NCBI RefSeq assembly: GCF_013303125.1
Contig: NZ_JABTTE010000015.1
Location: 27,690 to 91,689 of the forward strand
DNA length: 64,000 nucleotides
Direction of reading: 5' to 3'
Source of the DNA: Calidifontibacillus erzurumensis
Lineage (GTDB): Bacteria; Bacillota; Bacilli; Bacillales; Bacillaceae_J
The notes beneath the pieces are model-generated. The model searched no databases, was not told where the DNA came from, and worked only from the letters and a program-made list of their open reading frames with translations. Position 1 is the first letter of the stretch. Each line of letters opens with the position of its first letter. Below, one piece after another: positions 14,033 to 24,834 of the stretch. A program made the position numbers and the translations under genes.

Positions 14033-14797
14033 TTGAAGAAAAAATTTGCGCTATTAGCGGCCTTGGCTTTACTTGCAGTTCTATCAGGCTGTAACCAAAT
14101 AAATGAACCAATCACTCCTGAGAGTGAAGGGATTTGGAATAAATATTTTGTATATCCCTTATCATGGTTAATTGTTTATGTGGCGAATATGTTTGGGGAA
14201 AATTACGGCCTGTCTATTATAATTGTTACAATTATTATTCGCTTGGCAATTTTACCTTTAATGATTAAACAAACGCAAAATTCAAAAGCGATGCAGGCCA
14301 TTCAACCAGAATTAAAAGCGCTTCAACAAAAATATGCTTCGAAAGATCCGAAAACACAGCAAAAGCTTCAACAAGAAACGATGGCTTTATTTCAAAAGCA
14401 TGGTGTAAATCCGTTGGCAGGTTGTTTGCCGCTTCTCATTCAAATGCCTATTTTAATCGGTTTTTACCATGCGATTATGAGAACAGAAGAAATTGCCAAT
14501 CATAATTTTTTATGGTTCGATCTCGGTAATAGCGACCCATATTATATTTTGCCTTTGATTGCTGGTATTACAACATTTTTACAGCAAAAAATAATGATGA
14601 AAGGCATGGAAAGCAATCCGCAAATGAAAATGATGCTATATGTCATGCCGGTTATGATCGTTATTTTTGCAATTTCATTCCCTGCAGCATTATCGTTATA
14701 CTGGGTTGTAGGTAATATTTTCATGATTATTCAGACATATTTTATTAAAGGTCCAAATAAAACTGAAGCGGATCAAACAGGGGGAGCAAAAAAGTGA
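14033..14797 (+). CDS. yidC: membrane protein insertase YidC (SpoIIIJ type)
   Basis: Oxa1/YidC-family insertase that helps proteins into the cytoplasmic membrane; the rnpA-jag neighbour is the SpoIIIJ paralogue, needed in B. subtilis for sporulation. It has a lipoprotein signal with lipobox LSGC (Cys20), then five predicted membrane segments. The core motif [25 protein letters not shown] holds the conserved hydrophilic-groove region. The start is TTG, preceded by AAGGAGGAAG. At 254 residues it has the usual length. It overlaps jag by 4 nt. Confidence 0.95.
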   Translation: MKKKFALLAALALLAVLSGCNQINEPITPESEGIWNKYFVYPLSWLIVYVANMFGENYGLSIIIVTIIIRLAILPLMIKQTQNSKAMQAIQPELKALQQKYASKDPKTQQKLQQETMALFQKHGVNPLAGCLPLLIQMPILIGFYHAIMRTEEIANHNFLWFDLGNSDPYYILPLIAGITTFLQQKIMMKGMESNPQMKMMLYVMPVMIVIFAISFPAALSLYWVVGNIFMIIQTYFIKGPNKTEADQTGGAKK

Positions 14798-15417
14798 AAC
14801 AACTGACGGCTACCGGTACTGGACAAACAGTTGATGAAGCGATTGAAAATGCTTTGAAGGAATTGAACGTTGCGAAGGAAAAAGTTGAAGTTTCAATTAT
14901 AGATGAAGGAAAAAAAGGCATTTTTGGTGTATTTGGTTCAAGGCCTGCAATTGTGAAACTTAAAGTTAATATTAACCCGATGGAAGAAGCGAAAACGTAC
15001 CTTGAAAATGTTATTGCTCAAATGGGTGTGACTGCGGACGTTGAAGCAGTTGAAAATGGGAAAGAATTAACGTTAAATATTTCCGGTGCTGATATCGCAA
15101 AGTTAATTGGTAAGCGCGGACAGACATTAAACGCATTACAATATTTAGTTCAAATTGTTGCTAATAAATATTCAAATGATTATATAACGGTTATTGTTGA
15201 TGCGGAAAATTACCGGATGCGCCGCCGTGAGACGCTGGAAAATTTAGCAACAAGACTAGCTGCAAAAGCTAAAAAGACGAAGACAAAAGTTGTGCTTGAA
15301 CCAATGCCATCCTTTGAAAGAAAAATTATTCATTCTGTTCTAAGCGAAGTTGAAGGTGTTTCAACTGTTTCTGATGGTGTTGAACCAAATCGCCATATCA
15401 TTATCATTCCGGAGTAA
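14794..15417 (+). CDS. jag: RNA-binding protein Jag/KhpB
   Basis: SpoIIIJ-associated protein, an RNA-binding regulator of envelope growth in Firmicutes. It contains an N-terminal Jag-N domain (about 1-50, with [14 protein letters not shown]), a KH domain with [13 protein letters not shown] near 105-120, and a C-terminal R3H domain (about 145-207, [14 protein letters not shown]). The GTG start overlaps the yidC stop as GTGA, indicating translational coupling. A strong terminator follows. Confidence 0.95.
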   Translation: MKQLTATGTGQTVDEAIENALKELNVAKEKVEVSIIDEGKKGIFGVFGSRPAIVKLKVNINPMEEAKTYLENVIAQMGVTADVEAVENGKELTLNISGADIAKLIGKRGQTLNALQYLVQIVANKYSNDYITVIVDAENYRMRRRETLENLATRLAAKAKKTKTKVVLEPMPSFERKIIHSVLSEVEGVSTVSDGVEPNRHIIIIPE

Positions 15418-15443
15418 ATTTGAAAATTGATAAAATGAAAATG

Positions 15444-15490
15444 AAACATGGCAAGGCTAGAATTTGTATCTAGCTTTTGCCATGTTTTTT
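15444..15490 (+). terminator. terminator after jag
   Basis: ACATGGCAAGGCTAGA pairs with TCTAGCTTTTGCCATGT (one internal irregularity), followed by a T-rich tract. It closes the rnpA-yidC-jag unit. Confidence 0.8.
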
Positions 15491-15631
15491 GTTTTTTAGG
15501 TTGTTTTGGTATTATATTTTTTATTTTGATTTCTAAACAAAAATAAACTTTTATGATTTGCACCATTTATTTTAAATTAACTTCTGTCGGGCTGATCACT
15601 GAAATAAAAGTTTTGCAGTTGCGCTCTTGAT

Positions 15632-15691
15632 TGTGGATAAGTTAAACTAGATGTATTGCTTAAAATAAAAAAAGTTATCCACTGTGGATAA
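15632..15691. promoter_or_regulatory. DnaA-box cluster upstream of mnmE
   Basis: Perfect boxes TGTGGATAA lie at 15632-15640 and 15683-15691, and a one-mismatch box TTATCCACT at 15675-15683, head to head with the latter. From memory, the same jag-mnmE (thdF) gap is one of the non-origin DnaA-box clusters of B. subtilis. The rest of the 325-bp gap holds the jag terminator and presumably the mnmE promoter. Confidence 0.7.
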
Positions 15692-15742
15692 AAATAGATG
15701 ATGCGGATATTCAAAAGGTGTGAATAAGTGAGGTGAAAGAAA

Positions 15743-17125
15743 ATGTCATTTGAAATGGATACAATTGCAGCGATCTCAACGCCAATGGGGGAAGGGGCGA
15801 TTGCGATCGTTCGAATCAGCGGTTCTGATGCAATAAAAACGGCGAACCGGATTTTTAAGGGAAAAAATTTAGAGGAAGTAGAAAGCCATACGATTCATTA
15901 TGGATTTATTATTGATCCGGAAACGAATGAGAAAGTAGAAGAGGTAATGGTTTCCGTCTTGAAGGCGCCGAAGACGTTCACGAGAGAGGATGTAGTGGAA
16001 ATCAACTGCCACGGGGGTTTAGTATCTGTCAATCGAGTATTAGAGCTTGTTTTAAATGAAGGGGTCCGTCTGGCAGAACCAGGGGAGTTTACGAAACGAG
16101 CTTTTTTAAATGGGAGAATCGATTTATCGCAAGCGGAAGCAGTGATGGATTTAATTCGAGCGAAAACGGACCGAGCCATGAAAGTTGCGATGGGACAAAT
16201 GGAAGGAAGATTGTCCAAATTAATCCGCAACTTAAGGCAGACGATCCTCGAAACATTGGCGCATGTAGAAGTAAACATCGATTATCCAGAGTATGATGAT
16301 GTTGAAGAAATGACACATCAATTATTATTGGAAAAAGCATCGGAAATTAAAACGGAAATTGAAAAGCTTCTTGCAACATCCAAACAAGGAAAAATTTTGC
16401 GCGATGGGTTATCAACTGCGATTATTGGCCGTCCGAATGTAGGAAAGTCATCGCTATTAAATAGTCTAGTTCATGAAAATAAAGCGATTGTTACTGATAT
16501 TCCGGGGACGACTCGCGATGTGATAGAAGAATATGTAAATGTTCGCGGAGTTCCGCTTCGCCTTGTCGATACAGCGGGCATTCGGGAAACGGAAGATATT
16601 GTTGAAAGAATCGGCGTAGAGCGTTCTAGAAAAGTATTAAAAGAAGCGGATTTAATTTTATTAGTGTTGAATAATGCTGAACCTTTAACAGATGAGGACA
16701 GGAAGCTGTTTGAAGCCGTTTCTGGCATGGATGTAATTGTAATCGTAAATAAAATCGATTTAGAAAATCGATTGAATCTTGATGAAGTGAAACAATTGGC
16801 AAAAGATTATCCGATTATTTCCACTTCATTAAAAGAAGAAAAAGGAATCGATGAGTTGGAAGAAGCCATTTCATCATTATTTTTTAAAGGGAAACTAGAA
16901 GGCGGAGATATTACGTACGTATCTAATACACGCCACATTGCACTGTTAAATCAAGCGAAAAAAGCAATTGATGATGTCATTCAAGCGGTACATTCAGACG
17001 TACCAATCGATTTAATTCAAATCGATTTAACACGTGTTTGGGAAATCTTAGGTGAAATTATTGGAGATACGGTTCATGAAAGTTTAATTAACCAGTTGTT
17101 TTCACAGTTTTGTTTAGGGAAATAG
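15743..17125 (+). CDS. mnmE: tRNA modification GTPase MnmE
   Basis: With MnmG it installs the carboxymethylaminomethyl group on the wobble uridine of certain tRNAs. It has an N-terminal tetrahydrofolate-binding domain (about 1-120), a helical domain, and an inserted G domain with [14 protein letters not shown] near residue 229, [10 protein letters not shown] and NKID. The C-terminal catalytic motif FCLGK is intact. The length of 460 residues is normal. It lies 30 nt upstream of mnmG. Confidence 0.98.
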   Translation: MSFEMDTIAAISTPMGEGAIAIVRISGSDAIKTANRIFKGKNLEEVESHTIHYGFIIDPETNEKVEEVMVSVLKAPKTFTREDVVEINCHGGLVSVNRVLELVLNEGVRLAEPGEFTKRAFLNGRIDLSQAEAVMDLIRAKTDRAMKVAMGQMEGRLSKLIRNLRQTILETLAHVEVNIDYPEYDDVEEMTHQLLLEKASEIKTEIEKLLATSKQGKILRDGLSTAIIGRPNVGKSSLLNSLVHENKAIVTDIPGTTRDVIEEYVNVRGVPLRLVDTAGIRETEDIVERIGVERSRKVLKEADLILLVLNNAEPLTDEDRKLFEAVSGMDVIVIVNKIDLENRLNLDEVKQLAKDYPIISTSLKEEKGIDELEEAISSLFFKGKLEGGDITYVSNTRHIALLNQAKKAIDDVIQAVHSDVPIDLIQIDLTRVWEILGEIIGDTVHESLINQLFSQFCLGK

Positions 17126-17155
17126 CTTACGCTGCTTTGTAGGAGGTTTATTTGA

Positions 17156-19045
17156 ATGGTAGAGTATCATGCTGGTACATATGATGTCATTGTTGTTGGT
17201 GCTGGGCATGCTGGATGTGAAGCCGGTCTTGCTGCAGCTAGGATGGGTGCGAAGACCCTCATCTTAACATTAAATTTAGATATGGTTGCGTTTATGCCTT
17301 GTAATCCTTCCATCGGGGGACCTGCAAAAGGGATTGTTGTTCGTGAAATAGATGCCCTTGGTGGTGAAATGGGGCGCAATATTGATAAAACACATATTCA
17401 AATGCGAATGTTAAATACCGGGAAAGGCCCTGCTGTTCGTGCTTTACGTGCACAGGCGGACAAACAACAATATCAACGGGAAATGAAGCATACACTTGAA
17501 AAAGAAAAAAATATAACATTAAGACAGTCGATGGTTGATCGACTCATTGTTGAGGATAACGTATGTAAAGGTGTCGTTACTGAAACTGGTGCGATGTATT
17601 ATGCAAAAGCAGTTATTCTTACGACGGGGACATTTTTAAGAGGAAGGATTATTATTGGTGATCTAGCTTATGAAAGCGGGCCGAACAATCAACGTCCTTC
17701 ATTAAATTTATCAAAGCATTTGAAAGAACTCGGATTTGAGCTCGTTCGTTTTAAAACAGGTACACCACCTCGAATTAAAAGTGATTCGATTGACTATAGC
17801 AAAACAGAAATTCAGCCTGGGGACGAAAAACTGCAGGCATTTTCGTATGAAACGACTGAATATATTACCGACCAAATTCCTTGCTGGTTAACGTATACGA
17901 CTCAAGAAACTCATCAAATTATTAATGATAATTTGCATCGTTCTCCAATGTTTTCTGGGGTGATCGAAGGAAGAGGGCCGCGCTATTGTCCGTCAATTGA
18001 AGATAAAATCGTTCGTTTTAGTGATAAACCACGCCACCAAATTTTCCTAGAGCCAGAAGGTAGAAATACAGAAGAAGTATATGTTCAAGGTTTTTCAACT
18101 AGCTTGCCTGAAGAAGTGCAAACGAAGATGCTTAAAACAATTATTGGCTTAGAAAATGCTGAGATGATGAGAGCTGGTTATGCGATTGAATATGATGCAG
18201 TTGTACCGACACAATTATGGCCAACATTAGAAACAAAGTTAATTGAAAATTTATATACCGCTGGCCAAATTAACGGAACTTCCGGTTATGAAGAAGCAGC
18301 AGCTCAAGGATTAATGGCTGGTATTAATGCAGCATGTAAAATATTTAATAAAGAGCAGGTCATTCTTGATCGTTCTCAAGCTTATATTGGCGTTCTCATT
18401 GATGATTTAGTTACAAAAGGAACGAATGAGCCTTACCGTCTATTAACTTCACGTGCTGAATATCGATTATTGCTTCGCCACGATAATGCTGATTTGCGTC
18501 TAACGGAAATTGGTTATAAAGTTGGTTTAATTTCTGAAGAACGTTATCAACGCTTTTTAGATAAAAAAGCACAAATTGAAATGGAAAAAAATCGACTAGA
18601 AAATATCACGATCAAGCCGACGGAGGAAGTTCAAGAATTACTGAAACAAGTCGGCGGTACGCCGCTTAAAGATGCAGTAAAAGCAGCTGATTTATTAAAG
18701 CGGCCGGAAATTAATTATGAACATTTAATGAAAATTGTACCTCCGGAATTACCTGTCAGTGCAGATGTTGCCGAGCAAGTTGAAATTCAAATAAAATATT
18801 CCGGATACATTGAAAAATCATTGCAGCAAGTCGAGCGGATGAAGAAAATGGAGGATAAAAAAATTCCAGCCGATATCGACTACAATGCCATTTCCGGTAT
18901 TGCAACAGAAGCACGGCAAAAATTATCGGAAATTCGCCCGCTATCCGTTGGACAAGCATCAAGAATTTCTGGAGTAAATCCAGCTGATATTTCAATTTTA
19001 TTAGTTTATTTGGAACAAGGAAAAATTGCTAGAATCAAGAGTTAG
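17156..19045 (+). CDS. mnmG: tRNA uridine-modification enzyme MnmG
   Basis: FAD-dependent partner of MnmE. The dinucleotide-binding motif [19 protein letters not shown] lies near residue 12, followed by [20 protein letters not shown] and the central [13 protein letters not shown]. The C-terminal helical MnmE-binding region ends [16 protein letters not shown]. At 629 residues it has the usual length. AGGAGG lies upstream of the ATG. It forms the mnmE-mnmG-rsmG gene line. Confidence 0.98.
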   Translation: MVEYHAGTYDVIVVGAGHAGCEAGLAAARMGAKTLILTLNLDMVAFMPCNPSIGGPAKGIVVREIDALGGEMGRNIDKTHIQMRMLNTGKGPAVRALRAQADKQQYQREMKHTLEKEKNITLRQSMVDRLIVEDNVCKGVVTETGAMYYAKAVILTTGTFLRGRIIIGDLAYESGPNNQRPSLNLSKHLKELGFELVRFKTGTPPRIKSDSIDYSKTEIQPGDEKLQAFSYETTEYITDQIPCWLTYTTQETHQIINDNLHRSPMFSGVIEGRGPRYCPSIEDKIVRFSDKPRHQIFLEPEGRNTEEVYVQGFSTSLPEEVQTKMLKTIIGLENAEMMRAGYAIEYDAVVPTQLWPTLETKLIENLYTAGQINGTSGYEEAAAQGLMAGINAACKIFNKEQVILDRSQAYIGVLIDDLVTKGTNEPYRLLTSRAEYRLLLRHDNADLRLTEIGYKVGLISEERYQRFLDKKAQIEMEKNRLENITIKPTEEVQELLKQVGGTPLKDAVKAADLLKRPEINYEHLMKIVPPELPVSADVAEQVEIQIKYSGYIEKSLQQVERMKKMEDKKIPADIDYNAISGIATEARQKLSEIRPLSVGQASRISGVNPADISILLVYLEQGKIARIKS

Positions 19046-19144
19046 TTTGTTCTTTTTGATAGGTTAGGGGAGTGGGCTGTCTAGAAAGTTTTTTGGACAG
19101 TCCTAAAAACCTACAGTATTTACTTCAATACAAGGGGATCGGAA

Positions 19145-19861
19145 ATGGATATTGGATTATTTCAAAATAGTCTTGCTGAGAAAGGAATTTTATTAACTTC
19201 AAAGCAATTGGAACAATTCGATCTTTATTATCGCATGCTCGTTGAATGGAACGAGAAAATGAATTTAACGGCTATTACAGATGAGCCCGGCGTTTATTTA
19301 AAACATTTTTATGATTCAATTACAGCTGCATTTTACTTTGATTTTTCGAAAGATTATCGGCTCTGTGATGTTGGGGCTGGCGCAGGCTTTCCTAGCATCC
19401 CTTTGAAAATTTGTTTTCCGCATCTTTCTGTATCAATCGTAGACTCATTACAAAAAAGAATTTCGTTTTTAAATGAATTGGCTAATAAATTGCAATTGGA
19501 AAACGTATCTTTTTATCATGATCGAGCTGAAACATTTGCGAAAGATCCGAAAATGAGAGAGTCATTTGATGTCGTAATGGCTAGGGCGGTCGCCCGGATG
19601 TCTGTATTAAGTGAATTATGTTTGCCATTAGTTAAAGTTGGTGGTTATTTCATCGCAATGAAAGGAGCAAATTTCGCCGAAGAAATGGAAGCCGGAAAAA
19701 AAGCGGTGGACATTTTAGGAGGTACTGTATTGGACATTCATCATTTTCAGCTGCCAATAGAAAATAGTGAGCGAAATATTGCTATTATTAAGAAAGAGCG
19801 GAAAACACCAAATAAATACCCGAGAAAGCCGGGCACTCCAAATCGGAACCCGATCGAATAG
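19145..19861 (+). CDS. rsmG: 16S rRNA (guanine527-N7)-methyltransferase
   Basis: SAM-dependent enzyme that methylates G527 of 16S rRNA; loss gives low-level streptomycin resistance in other bacteria. The SAM motif [15 protein letters not shown] lies near residue 75, and [24 protein letters not shown] carries the active-site region. At 238 residues it has the normal length. The basic, proline-rich tail ([13 protein letters not shown]) is typical of Bacillus RsmG. It is followed within 6 nt by a parS site. Confidence 0.96.
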   Translation: MDIGLFQNSLAEKGILLTSKQLEQFDLYYRMLVEWNEKMNLTAITDEPGVYLKHFYDSITAAFYFDFSKDYRLCDVGAGAGFPSIPLKICFPHLSVSIVDSLQKRISFLNELANKLQLENVSFYHDRAETFAKDPKMRESFDVVMARAVARMSVLSELCLPLVKVGGYFIAMKGANFAEEMEAGKKAVDILGGTVLDIHHFQLPIENSERNIAIIKKERKTPNKYPRKPGTPNRNPIE

Positions 19862-19866
19862 AAAAA

Positions 19867-19882
19867 TGTTCCACGTGAAACA
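19867..19882. promoter_or_regulatory. parS site 1
   Basis: A perfect 16-bp parS, TGTTCCACGTGAAACA, lies in the rsmG-noc gap. Spo0J/ParB nucleates here and spreads as a CTP-dependent clamp. Confidence 0.95.
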
Positions 19883-19998
19883 TTCATTTTTATAAACTTT
19901 TTGGCAATTTTTTGTTGCAGGATTTGTTGTTTATATAGAGAATAAAATATATGGCATTTGTATTGTTTTGTAGTTTTCAAAAGGCGGTGTAATGAAAA

Positions 19999-20862
19999 AT
20001 GAAACACCCTTTTTCACGTTTTTTTGGTTTAGGGGAAAAAAATTTGGGGACAAATGAATTGGATGAAAAAGAACAATTAATAACTGATCACGAAGAAGTG
20101 AAACGTATTCCTATACAAGATATTGTCCCAAATCGTTTTCAACCACGGACAATTTTTGTTGATGAAAAAATTGATGAATTAATGCAGACGATTCGCACGC
20201 ATGGGATTATTCAACCGATTGTTGTAAGGGAATTTGAGAATGGAAAGTTTGAAATTATCGCCGGAGAAAGACGTTGGCGTGCGGTTAAGAAGCTTGGCTG
20301 GGATACAATTCCGGCCATTATTAAAGATTTTAACGATACGGAAACAGCTTCCGTCGCCTTAATTGAAAACCTGCAACGCGAAGAGTTGTCTCCACTTGAA
20401 GAAGCATATGCCTATGCTAGATTGCTAGAATTACATAATTTGACACAAGAAGCGCTGGCACAACGGTTAGGGAAAGGGCAGTCTACGATTGCTAATAAAC
20501 TTCGCTTACTTAAGCTGCCAGAGTCAATTCAAGATGCTTTGTTGCAAAAGAAAATAACAGAAAGACACGCAAGAGCGCTTATTCCACTGAAAGATCCGGA
20601 ATTGCAAGAAAAACTACTCACAGAGATTATTGAAAGACAGCTCAATGTAAAACAAACAGAAGACCGCGTTGTCAAATTGCTCGAAAATAAAACGAAAAAA
20701 CCAAAGCCAAAACGTAGAGCATTTAGCAAAGATGCAAGAATCGCTATGAATACGATTCGGCAATCATTAAATATGGTAGCCAGTACAGGCATGAAAATAG
20801 ATAGCCATGAAGAAGAGTTTGAAGATTATATTCAATTTACGATAAAAATACCGAAAAAATAA
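19999..20862 (+). CDS. noc: nucleoid occlusion protein Noc
   Basis: ParB paralogue that binds its own sites, spreads with CTP and blocks division over the nucleoid. The N-terminal amphipathic stretch [14 protein letters not shown] is the membrane-targeting helix. [19 protein letters not shown] is the CTP-binding region. The helix-turn-helix is [24 protein letters not shown] near residue 150. The gene sits between rsmG and parA in the Bacillus order, which separates it from parB proper. A terminator follows. Confidence 0.94.
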   Translation: MKHPFSRFFGLGEKNLGTNELDEKEQLITDHEEVKRIPIQDIVPNRFQPRTIFVDEKIDELMQTIRTHGIIQPIVVREFENGKFEIIAGERRWRAVKKLGWDTIPAIIKDFNDTETASVALIENLQREELSPLEEAYAYARLLELHNLTQEALAQRLGKGQSTIANKLRLLKLPESIQDALLQKKITERHARALIPLKDPELQEKLLTEIIERQLNVKQTEDRVVKLLENKTKKPKPKRRAFSKDARIAMNTIRQSLNMVASTGMKIDSHEEEFEDYIQFTIKIPKK

Positions 20863-20867
20863 ACATG

Positions 20868-20900
20868 TACCCATCTAAAAAAAGTAGATGGGTTTTTTTA
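20868..20900 (+). terminator. terminator after noc
   Basis: CCCATCTA and TAGATGGG enclose a short A-rich loop, followed by seven T. Confidence 0.85.
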
Positions 20901-21028
20901 CTTTTCAAACAAAAAAAAGAAGAATTCATGATAAAATAGAAAAGTGTAAAAAATTATGTGCATCAAACTTTCTTAAACGGTCATTGGTTGTATTGTCCGC
21001 TTAAGAAAGGAAAGAAGGTGACAAAAAA

Positions 21029-21790
21029 ATGGGAAAAACGATTGCGATAGCTAATCAAAAAGGGGGAGTTGGAAAAACGACAACTTCCGTAAACTTAAGC
21101 GCTTGTCTAGCATATTTAGGAAAAAAAGTGTTGCTTGTTGATATAGACCCACAAGGAAATGCTACTAGCGGGGTTGGCGTCGAAAAAGCAGATGTAGAAC
21201 AATGTATATATAATGTTTTAGTAGAAGATGAAGAAGCGAAATCAATAGTCCTTCCTACAAATGTAGAAAATTTATACATAATGCCATCAACGATTCAACT
21301 GGCAGGTGCGGAAATCGAATTAGTGCCGACGATTTCGCGGGAAGTAAGATTAAAAAGAGCACTTGAATCACTTGCAGATGAATATGACTACATCATTATT
21401 GATTGCCCACCTTCATTAGGTTTATTAACAATAAATGCATTAACAGCCGCAGACTCCGTTATTATTCCAGTCCAATGTGAATATTACGCTCTCGAAGGTC
21501 TAAGTCAATTATTGAATACAGTTAGACTCGTTCAAAAACATTTAAACCAATCTTTAAAAATTGACGGTGTTCTGTTAACGATGTTTGATGCAAGAACCAA
21601 TCTTGGCATTCAAGTTATTGATGAAGTAAAAAAATATTTTCAAGATCGTGTCTATCAATCTATCATTCCGCGAAATATTCGTTTAAGTGAAGCGCCAAGC
21701 CATGGAAAACCGATTATTATTTATGACCCTAAATCAAGAGGGGCAGAAGTATATTTAGACTTCGCGAAGGAAGTGATCGCAAATGGCTAA
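21029..21790 (+). CDS. parA: chromosome-partitioning ATPase ParA (Soj)
   Basis: Deviant-Walker ATPase that drives origin segregation with ParB and modulates DnaA activity. The motif KGGVGKTT is at residues 11-18, with DIDPQGNATSGVG and DCPPSLGLLT following. At 253 residues it is full length and lacks an N-terminal HTH, as in Soj. It overlaps parB by 8 nt. Confidence 0.97.
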   Translation: MGKTIAIANQKGGVGKTTTSVNLSACLAYLGKKVLLVDIDPQGNATSGVGVEKADVEQCIYNVLVEDEEAKSIVLPTNVENLYIMPSTIQLAGAEIELVPTISREVRLKRALESLADEYDYIIIDCPPSLGLLTINALTAADSVIIPVQCEYYALEGLSQLLNTVRLVQKHLNQSLKIDGVLLTMFDARTNLGIQVIDEVKKYFQDRVYQSIIPRNIRLSEAPSHGKPIIIYDPKSRGAEVYLDFAKEVIANG

Positions 21791-22661
21791 AGGATTAGGA
21801 AAAGGGTTAGGGAAAGGATTAGGAAAAGGAATTGGCGCCTTGCTCCCTGAACAAGTTGGAGATATTCTAGATCCAACAGATAAAGTTCAACAAGTCAAAA
21901 TTAAAGAAGTTAGGCCAAATCCTTATCAACCACGAAAAACATTTGACCCAGATGCAATAAAAGAATTAAAGGAATCGATTAAAACTCATGGGATCATACA
22001 GCCAATTGTCGTAAGAAAAAGCATTAAAGGCTATGATATAGTTGTTGGTGAAAGGCGATTTCGGGCTGCTAAAGAAGCAGGACTTGATACAATTCCTGTT
22101 ATTGTAAAAGATTATACGGAACAGCAAATGATGGAGCTTGCATTGATTGAAAACTTACAACGGGAAGATTTAAATCCGATTGAGGAAGCCCAAGCTTATC
22201 AAACATTGTTAGAACAACTCAATATGACCCAAGAAGAACTTGCAAAACGCCTTGGCAAAAGCCGGCCATATATCGCTAATCATATCCGTTTATTAGCATT
22301 ACCAGCACCGATCAAAACATTAATTTCTAACGGGGAACTAACAATGGGTCACGGGAGGACATTATTAGCTTTAAAAAATAAAGATCATATGATGCCGCTC
22401 GTAGAAAAAATAAGAAAAGAAAATTTAAATGTTCGTCAAGTAGAACAAATCGTTCAACGGTTAAATGAAAATGTTCCACGTGAAACAAAAAAGAAAGACA
22501 AACAAAAAGATATTTTTATTAAACAACAAGAATCCCGCCTTCGTGACCGATTTGGAACGGCAGTTGCGATCAAGAGAACGAAAAATAAAGGGAAAATTGA
22601 AATTGAATTTTATTCAGAAGAAGATTTAAACCGTATTTTAGAGATACTAGAAAAAGATTAA
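21783..22661 (+). CDS. parB: chromosome-partitioning protein ParB (Spo0J)
   Basis: CTP-dependent DNA clamp that binds parS, recruits SMC-condensin and stimulates ParA. The CTP-binding motif GERRFRAAKEAGLDTIPVI lies near residue 80. The HTH, MTQEELAKRLGKSRPYIANHIRLL, spans about 147-170, and a C-terminal dimer domain follows. The N-terminus is unusual: the ParA-activating lysine-rich peptide is expanded to four GLGKG-type units, where B. subtilis Spo0J has about one and a half. Its own coding sequence contains a perfect parS at 22472. Confidence 0.97.
   Translation: MAKGLGKGLGKGLGKGIGALLPEQVGDILDPTDKVQQVKIKEVRPNPYQPRKTFDPDAIKELKESIKTHGIIQPIVVRKSIKGYDIVVGERRFRAAKEAGLDTIPVIVKDYTEQQMMELALIENLQREDLNPIEEAQAYQTLLEQLNMTQEELAKRLGKSRPYIANHIRLLALPAPIKTLISNGELTMGHGRTLLALKNKDHMMPLVEKIRKENLNVRQVEQIVQRLNENVPRETKKKDKQKDIFIKQQESRLRDRFGTAVAIKRTKNKGKIEIEFYSEEDLNRILEILEKD
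22472..22487. promoter_or_regulatory. parS site 2, inside parB
   Basis: A perfect TGTTCCACGTGAAACA lies inside the parB coding sequence, where it encodes NVPRET. Confidence 0.95.
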
Positions 22662-22669
22662 TCGATGAA

Positions 22670-22690
22670 GCCATCGTTTCGGTGGTTTTT
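22670..22690 (+). terminator. terminator after parB
   Basis: CCATCG pairs with CGGTGG across a 3-nt loop, followed by five T. The stem is short. Confidence 0.55.
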
Positions 22691-22867
22691 ATTTTTTGTT
22701 ATTTAGCTTAAGCAAAGCCAGTTTATCCGAGCTTATGCTGGCCAAACATCATTGCAAGATGGGCTTTTAATTTTTAGAATAATTGTACGTTTCTTAATAA
22801 TTGAAGATGATTTGTTTTTATTATAAAAAAACGTTAGAACGAGTATTGCAGCATAGGGGGGACAATA

Positions 22868-24025
22868 ATGATTTATTTTGATCATGCTGCGACTTCTTTT
22901 CCAAAACCACAAGAAGTGACCGATGCTGTCATTGAAGCGTTAACAGTTTATGGTGCAAATCCAGGTAGAGGTGGGCATAAATTAGCCAATGCTGCTGCTA
23001 AAAAAATTTTTGAAACACGAAGGGAGCTGGCTCAATTTTTTGGCCTTGCGGACCCTAACAGAGTTATTTTTACGCAAAATGCAACAGCTGCATTAAACCA
23101 AGGAATTTTTGGTTTATCTTTTGAACAAGGTGATCATATTATTACAACTTCTTACGAACATAATTCAGTGCGTCGGCCGCTTGAACGTTTAAAACGTGAA
23201 GTTGGCGTTGAAATTACTTACATACAACCAGACCAAAACGGAAGAATCAATTTAGAAGATGTTGAAAAAGCGATAAACGCGAGGACGAAACTGCTCGTTG
23301 CCACTCATGGTTCCAACTTGACGGGTGCAATTATTCCGATTGAAAAGCTAGGGGAAATTTGCAAGAAACATCAGCTCACTTTTATGGTTGATGCATCACA
23401 AACAGCAGGCATTTTACCGATTCATATGACTGATATGAATATTGACTTATTAGCTTTTCCTGGGCATAAAGGATTAATGGGGCCTCAAGGAACAGGTGCG
23501 CTTTTAATTAATAATAAAATCGATTTAAAGCCTCTTTTCACAGGTGGGACAGGCCATTTTTCCGAACGGTTAGAACAGCCTGAAGAATATCCTGAAAGAC
23601 TTGAGAGCGGAACTTTAAATACACCGGGGATTGCCGGTCTTTTGGCAGGCTTACTTCATATTAAAAAAGTTGGACTTGAGCAAATTTTTCATCATGAACA
23701 AATGCTCGCAGAAGAATGTGTGTCTCGTTTGAAAAAAATTGAAGGTGTAACCGTCTATGGACCTGATGAAGGCGTGAAAAGACTAGGTGTAGTTTCTTTT
23801 AATATAGATGGCATTGATAGCCAAGAGGTTGCATTAATTTTAGACCAACATTACAACATAGCGGTTCGAGCAGGGCTTCATTGTTCACCGCTTGCTCATC
23901 AATCAATTGGGTCGATTCATACGGGGGGAGCGATCCGTGCAAGCTTTGGCATATATAACACAATTGCTGAAGTCGAACAATTTGTTTGCGCTATAGAGGA
24001 GATTCGTACAGCATATTTCGTTTAG
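22868..24025 (+). CDS. cysteine desulfurase family protein
   Basis: A class V PLP aminotransferase of the cysteine desulfurase/selenocysteine lyase group (385 residues). The N-terminus MIYFDHAATSFPKP is typical. The PLP lysine lies in FPGHKGLMGPQGTGALL near residue 200, and the candidate sulfur-accepting cysteine in RAGLHCSPLAH near 338. No IscU or tRNA-thiolation partner is adjacent, so the sulfur acceptor cannot be named. It is followed 14 nt later by a DUF554 membrane protein, suggesting one transcript. Confidence 0.9.
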   Translation: MIYFDHAATSFPKPQEVTDAVIEALTVYGANPGRGGHKLANAAAKKIFETRRELAQFFGLADPNRVIFTQNATAALNQGIFGLSFEQGDHIITTSYEHNSVRRPLERLKREVGVEITYIQPDQNGRINLEDVEKAINARTKLLVATHGSNLTGAIIPIEKLGEICKKHQLTFMVDASQTAGILPIHMTDMNIDLLAFPGHKGLMGPQGTGALLINNKIDLKPLFTGGTGHFSERLEQPEEYPERLESGTLNTPGIAGLLAGLLHIKKVGLEQIFHHEQMLAEECVSRLKKIEGVTVYGPDEGVKRLGVVSFNIDGIDSQEVALILDQHYNIAVRAGLHCSPLAHQSIGSIHTGGAIRASFGIYNTIAEVEQFVCAIEEIRTAYFV

Positions 24026-24039
24026 GGAGAGAGAAAAAC

Positions 24040-24756
24040 ATGGTTTTATTGGGGACAATAGTTAATGGTGTAGCTATTATCGTTGGAACATTTCTCGGAA
24101 AAATTTTGCACCGCATACCAGAAAAAATAAAAACATTAGTATTGCAATCGATTGGCCTAGCAGTAGCAATTTTAGGTATTCAAATGGGGCTAAAAAGCGA
24201 GCAATTTTTAATCGTTATTTTAAGCCTTTTATTTGGCAGTATCATTGGAGAACTATTCGATTTAGATGGGAAACTAAATGCCCTTGGTTTATGGATTGAA
24301 AAACGGATTGGGACAAAAGAAGAAGGCGGTATTGCAAAAGGTTTTGTGTCTGCAACATTAATTTTTGTCATTGGAGCCATGGCTATTATTGGTGCGCTTG
24401 ACAGTGGATTAAGAGGGGATCATCAAGTTTTATATACAAAATCATTGTTAGATGGTTTTACTAGTATTGTCCTTACGACAACATTTGGGATTGGCGTTTT
24501 ATTTTCCGCTTTCCCAGTCATGATTTACCAAGGATTCATCGCTTTATTTGCAACACAAATTGAAAAGTGGGTTCCCGCGCCAATCATGGATGGATTTATT
24601 ACGGAAATGACAGCAGCAGGCGGTATTATGATTTTGGCCATTGGCTTGAACATGCTTGAAATTACCCGGGTTCGTGTTGCCAATATGCTCCCGGCCATTT
24701 TAGTTGTTGCTGTTATTGTTACCGGTCAATACTTTTATCAACAGTTATTTTTGTAA
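24040..24756 (+). CDS. DUF554 membrane protein
   Basis: A 238-residue polytopic protein of the DUF554 (YdfK/YqgA) family, function unknown. About six hydrophobic segments are visible. Typical motifs are LLGTIVNGVAIIVGTFLGK at the N-terminus, SLLFGSIIGELFDLDGKL, and FVIGAMAIIGALDSGL with its charged residue inside the membrane. The ATG at 24040 is preceded by GGGAGAGAG. An earlier in-frame start at 23986 would overlap the previous gene and lacks a ribosome site. Confidence 0.9.
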   Translation: MVLLGTIVNGVAIIVGTFLGKILHRIPEKIKTLVLQSIGLAVAILGIQMGLKSEQFLIVILSLLFGSIIGELFDLDGKLNALGLWIEKRIGTKEEGGIAKGFVSATLIFVIGAMAIIGALDSGLRGDHQVLYTKSLLDGFTSIVLTTTFGIGVLFSAFPVMIYQGFIALFATQIEKWVPAPIMDGFITEMTAAGGIMILAIGLNMLEITRVRVANMLPAILVVAVIVTGQYFYQQLFL

Positions 24757-24834
24757 AATTTTATTTCCATCCATACTGCTAAGTATTAAATCTCCCTTTT
24801 TGGACATTTTAATGTAGAAAGGGGAGTGATTTTT

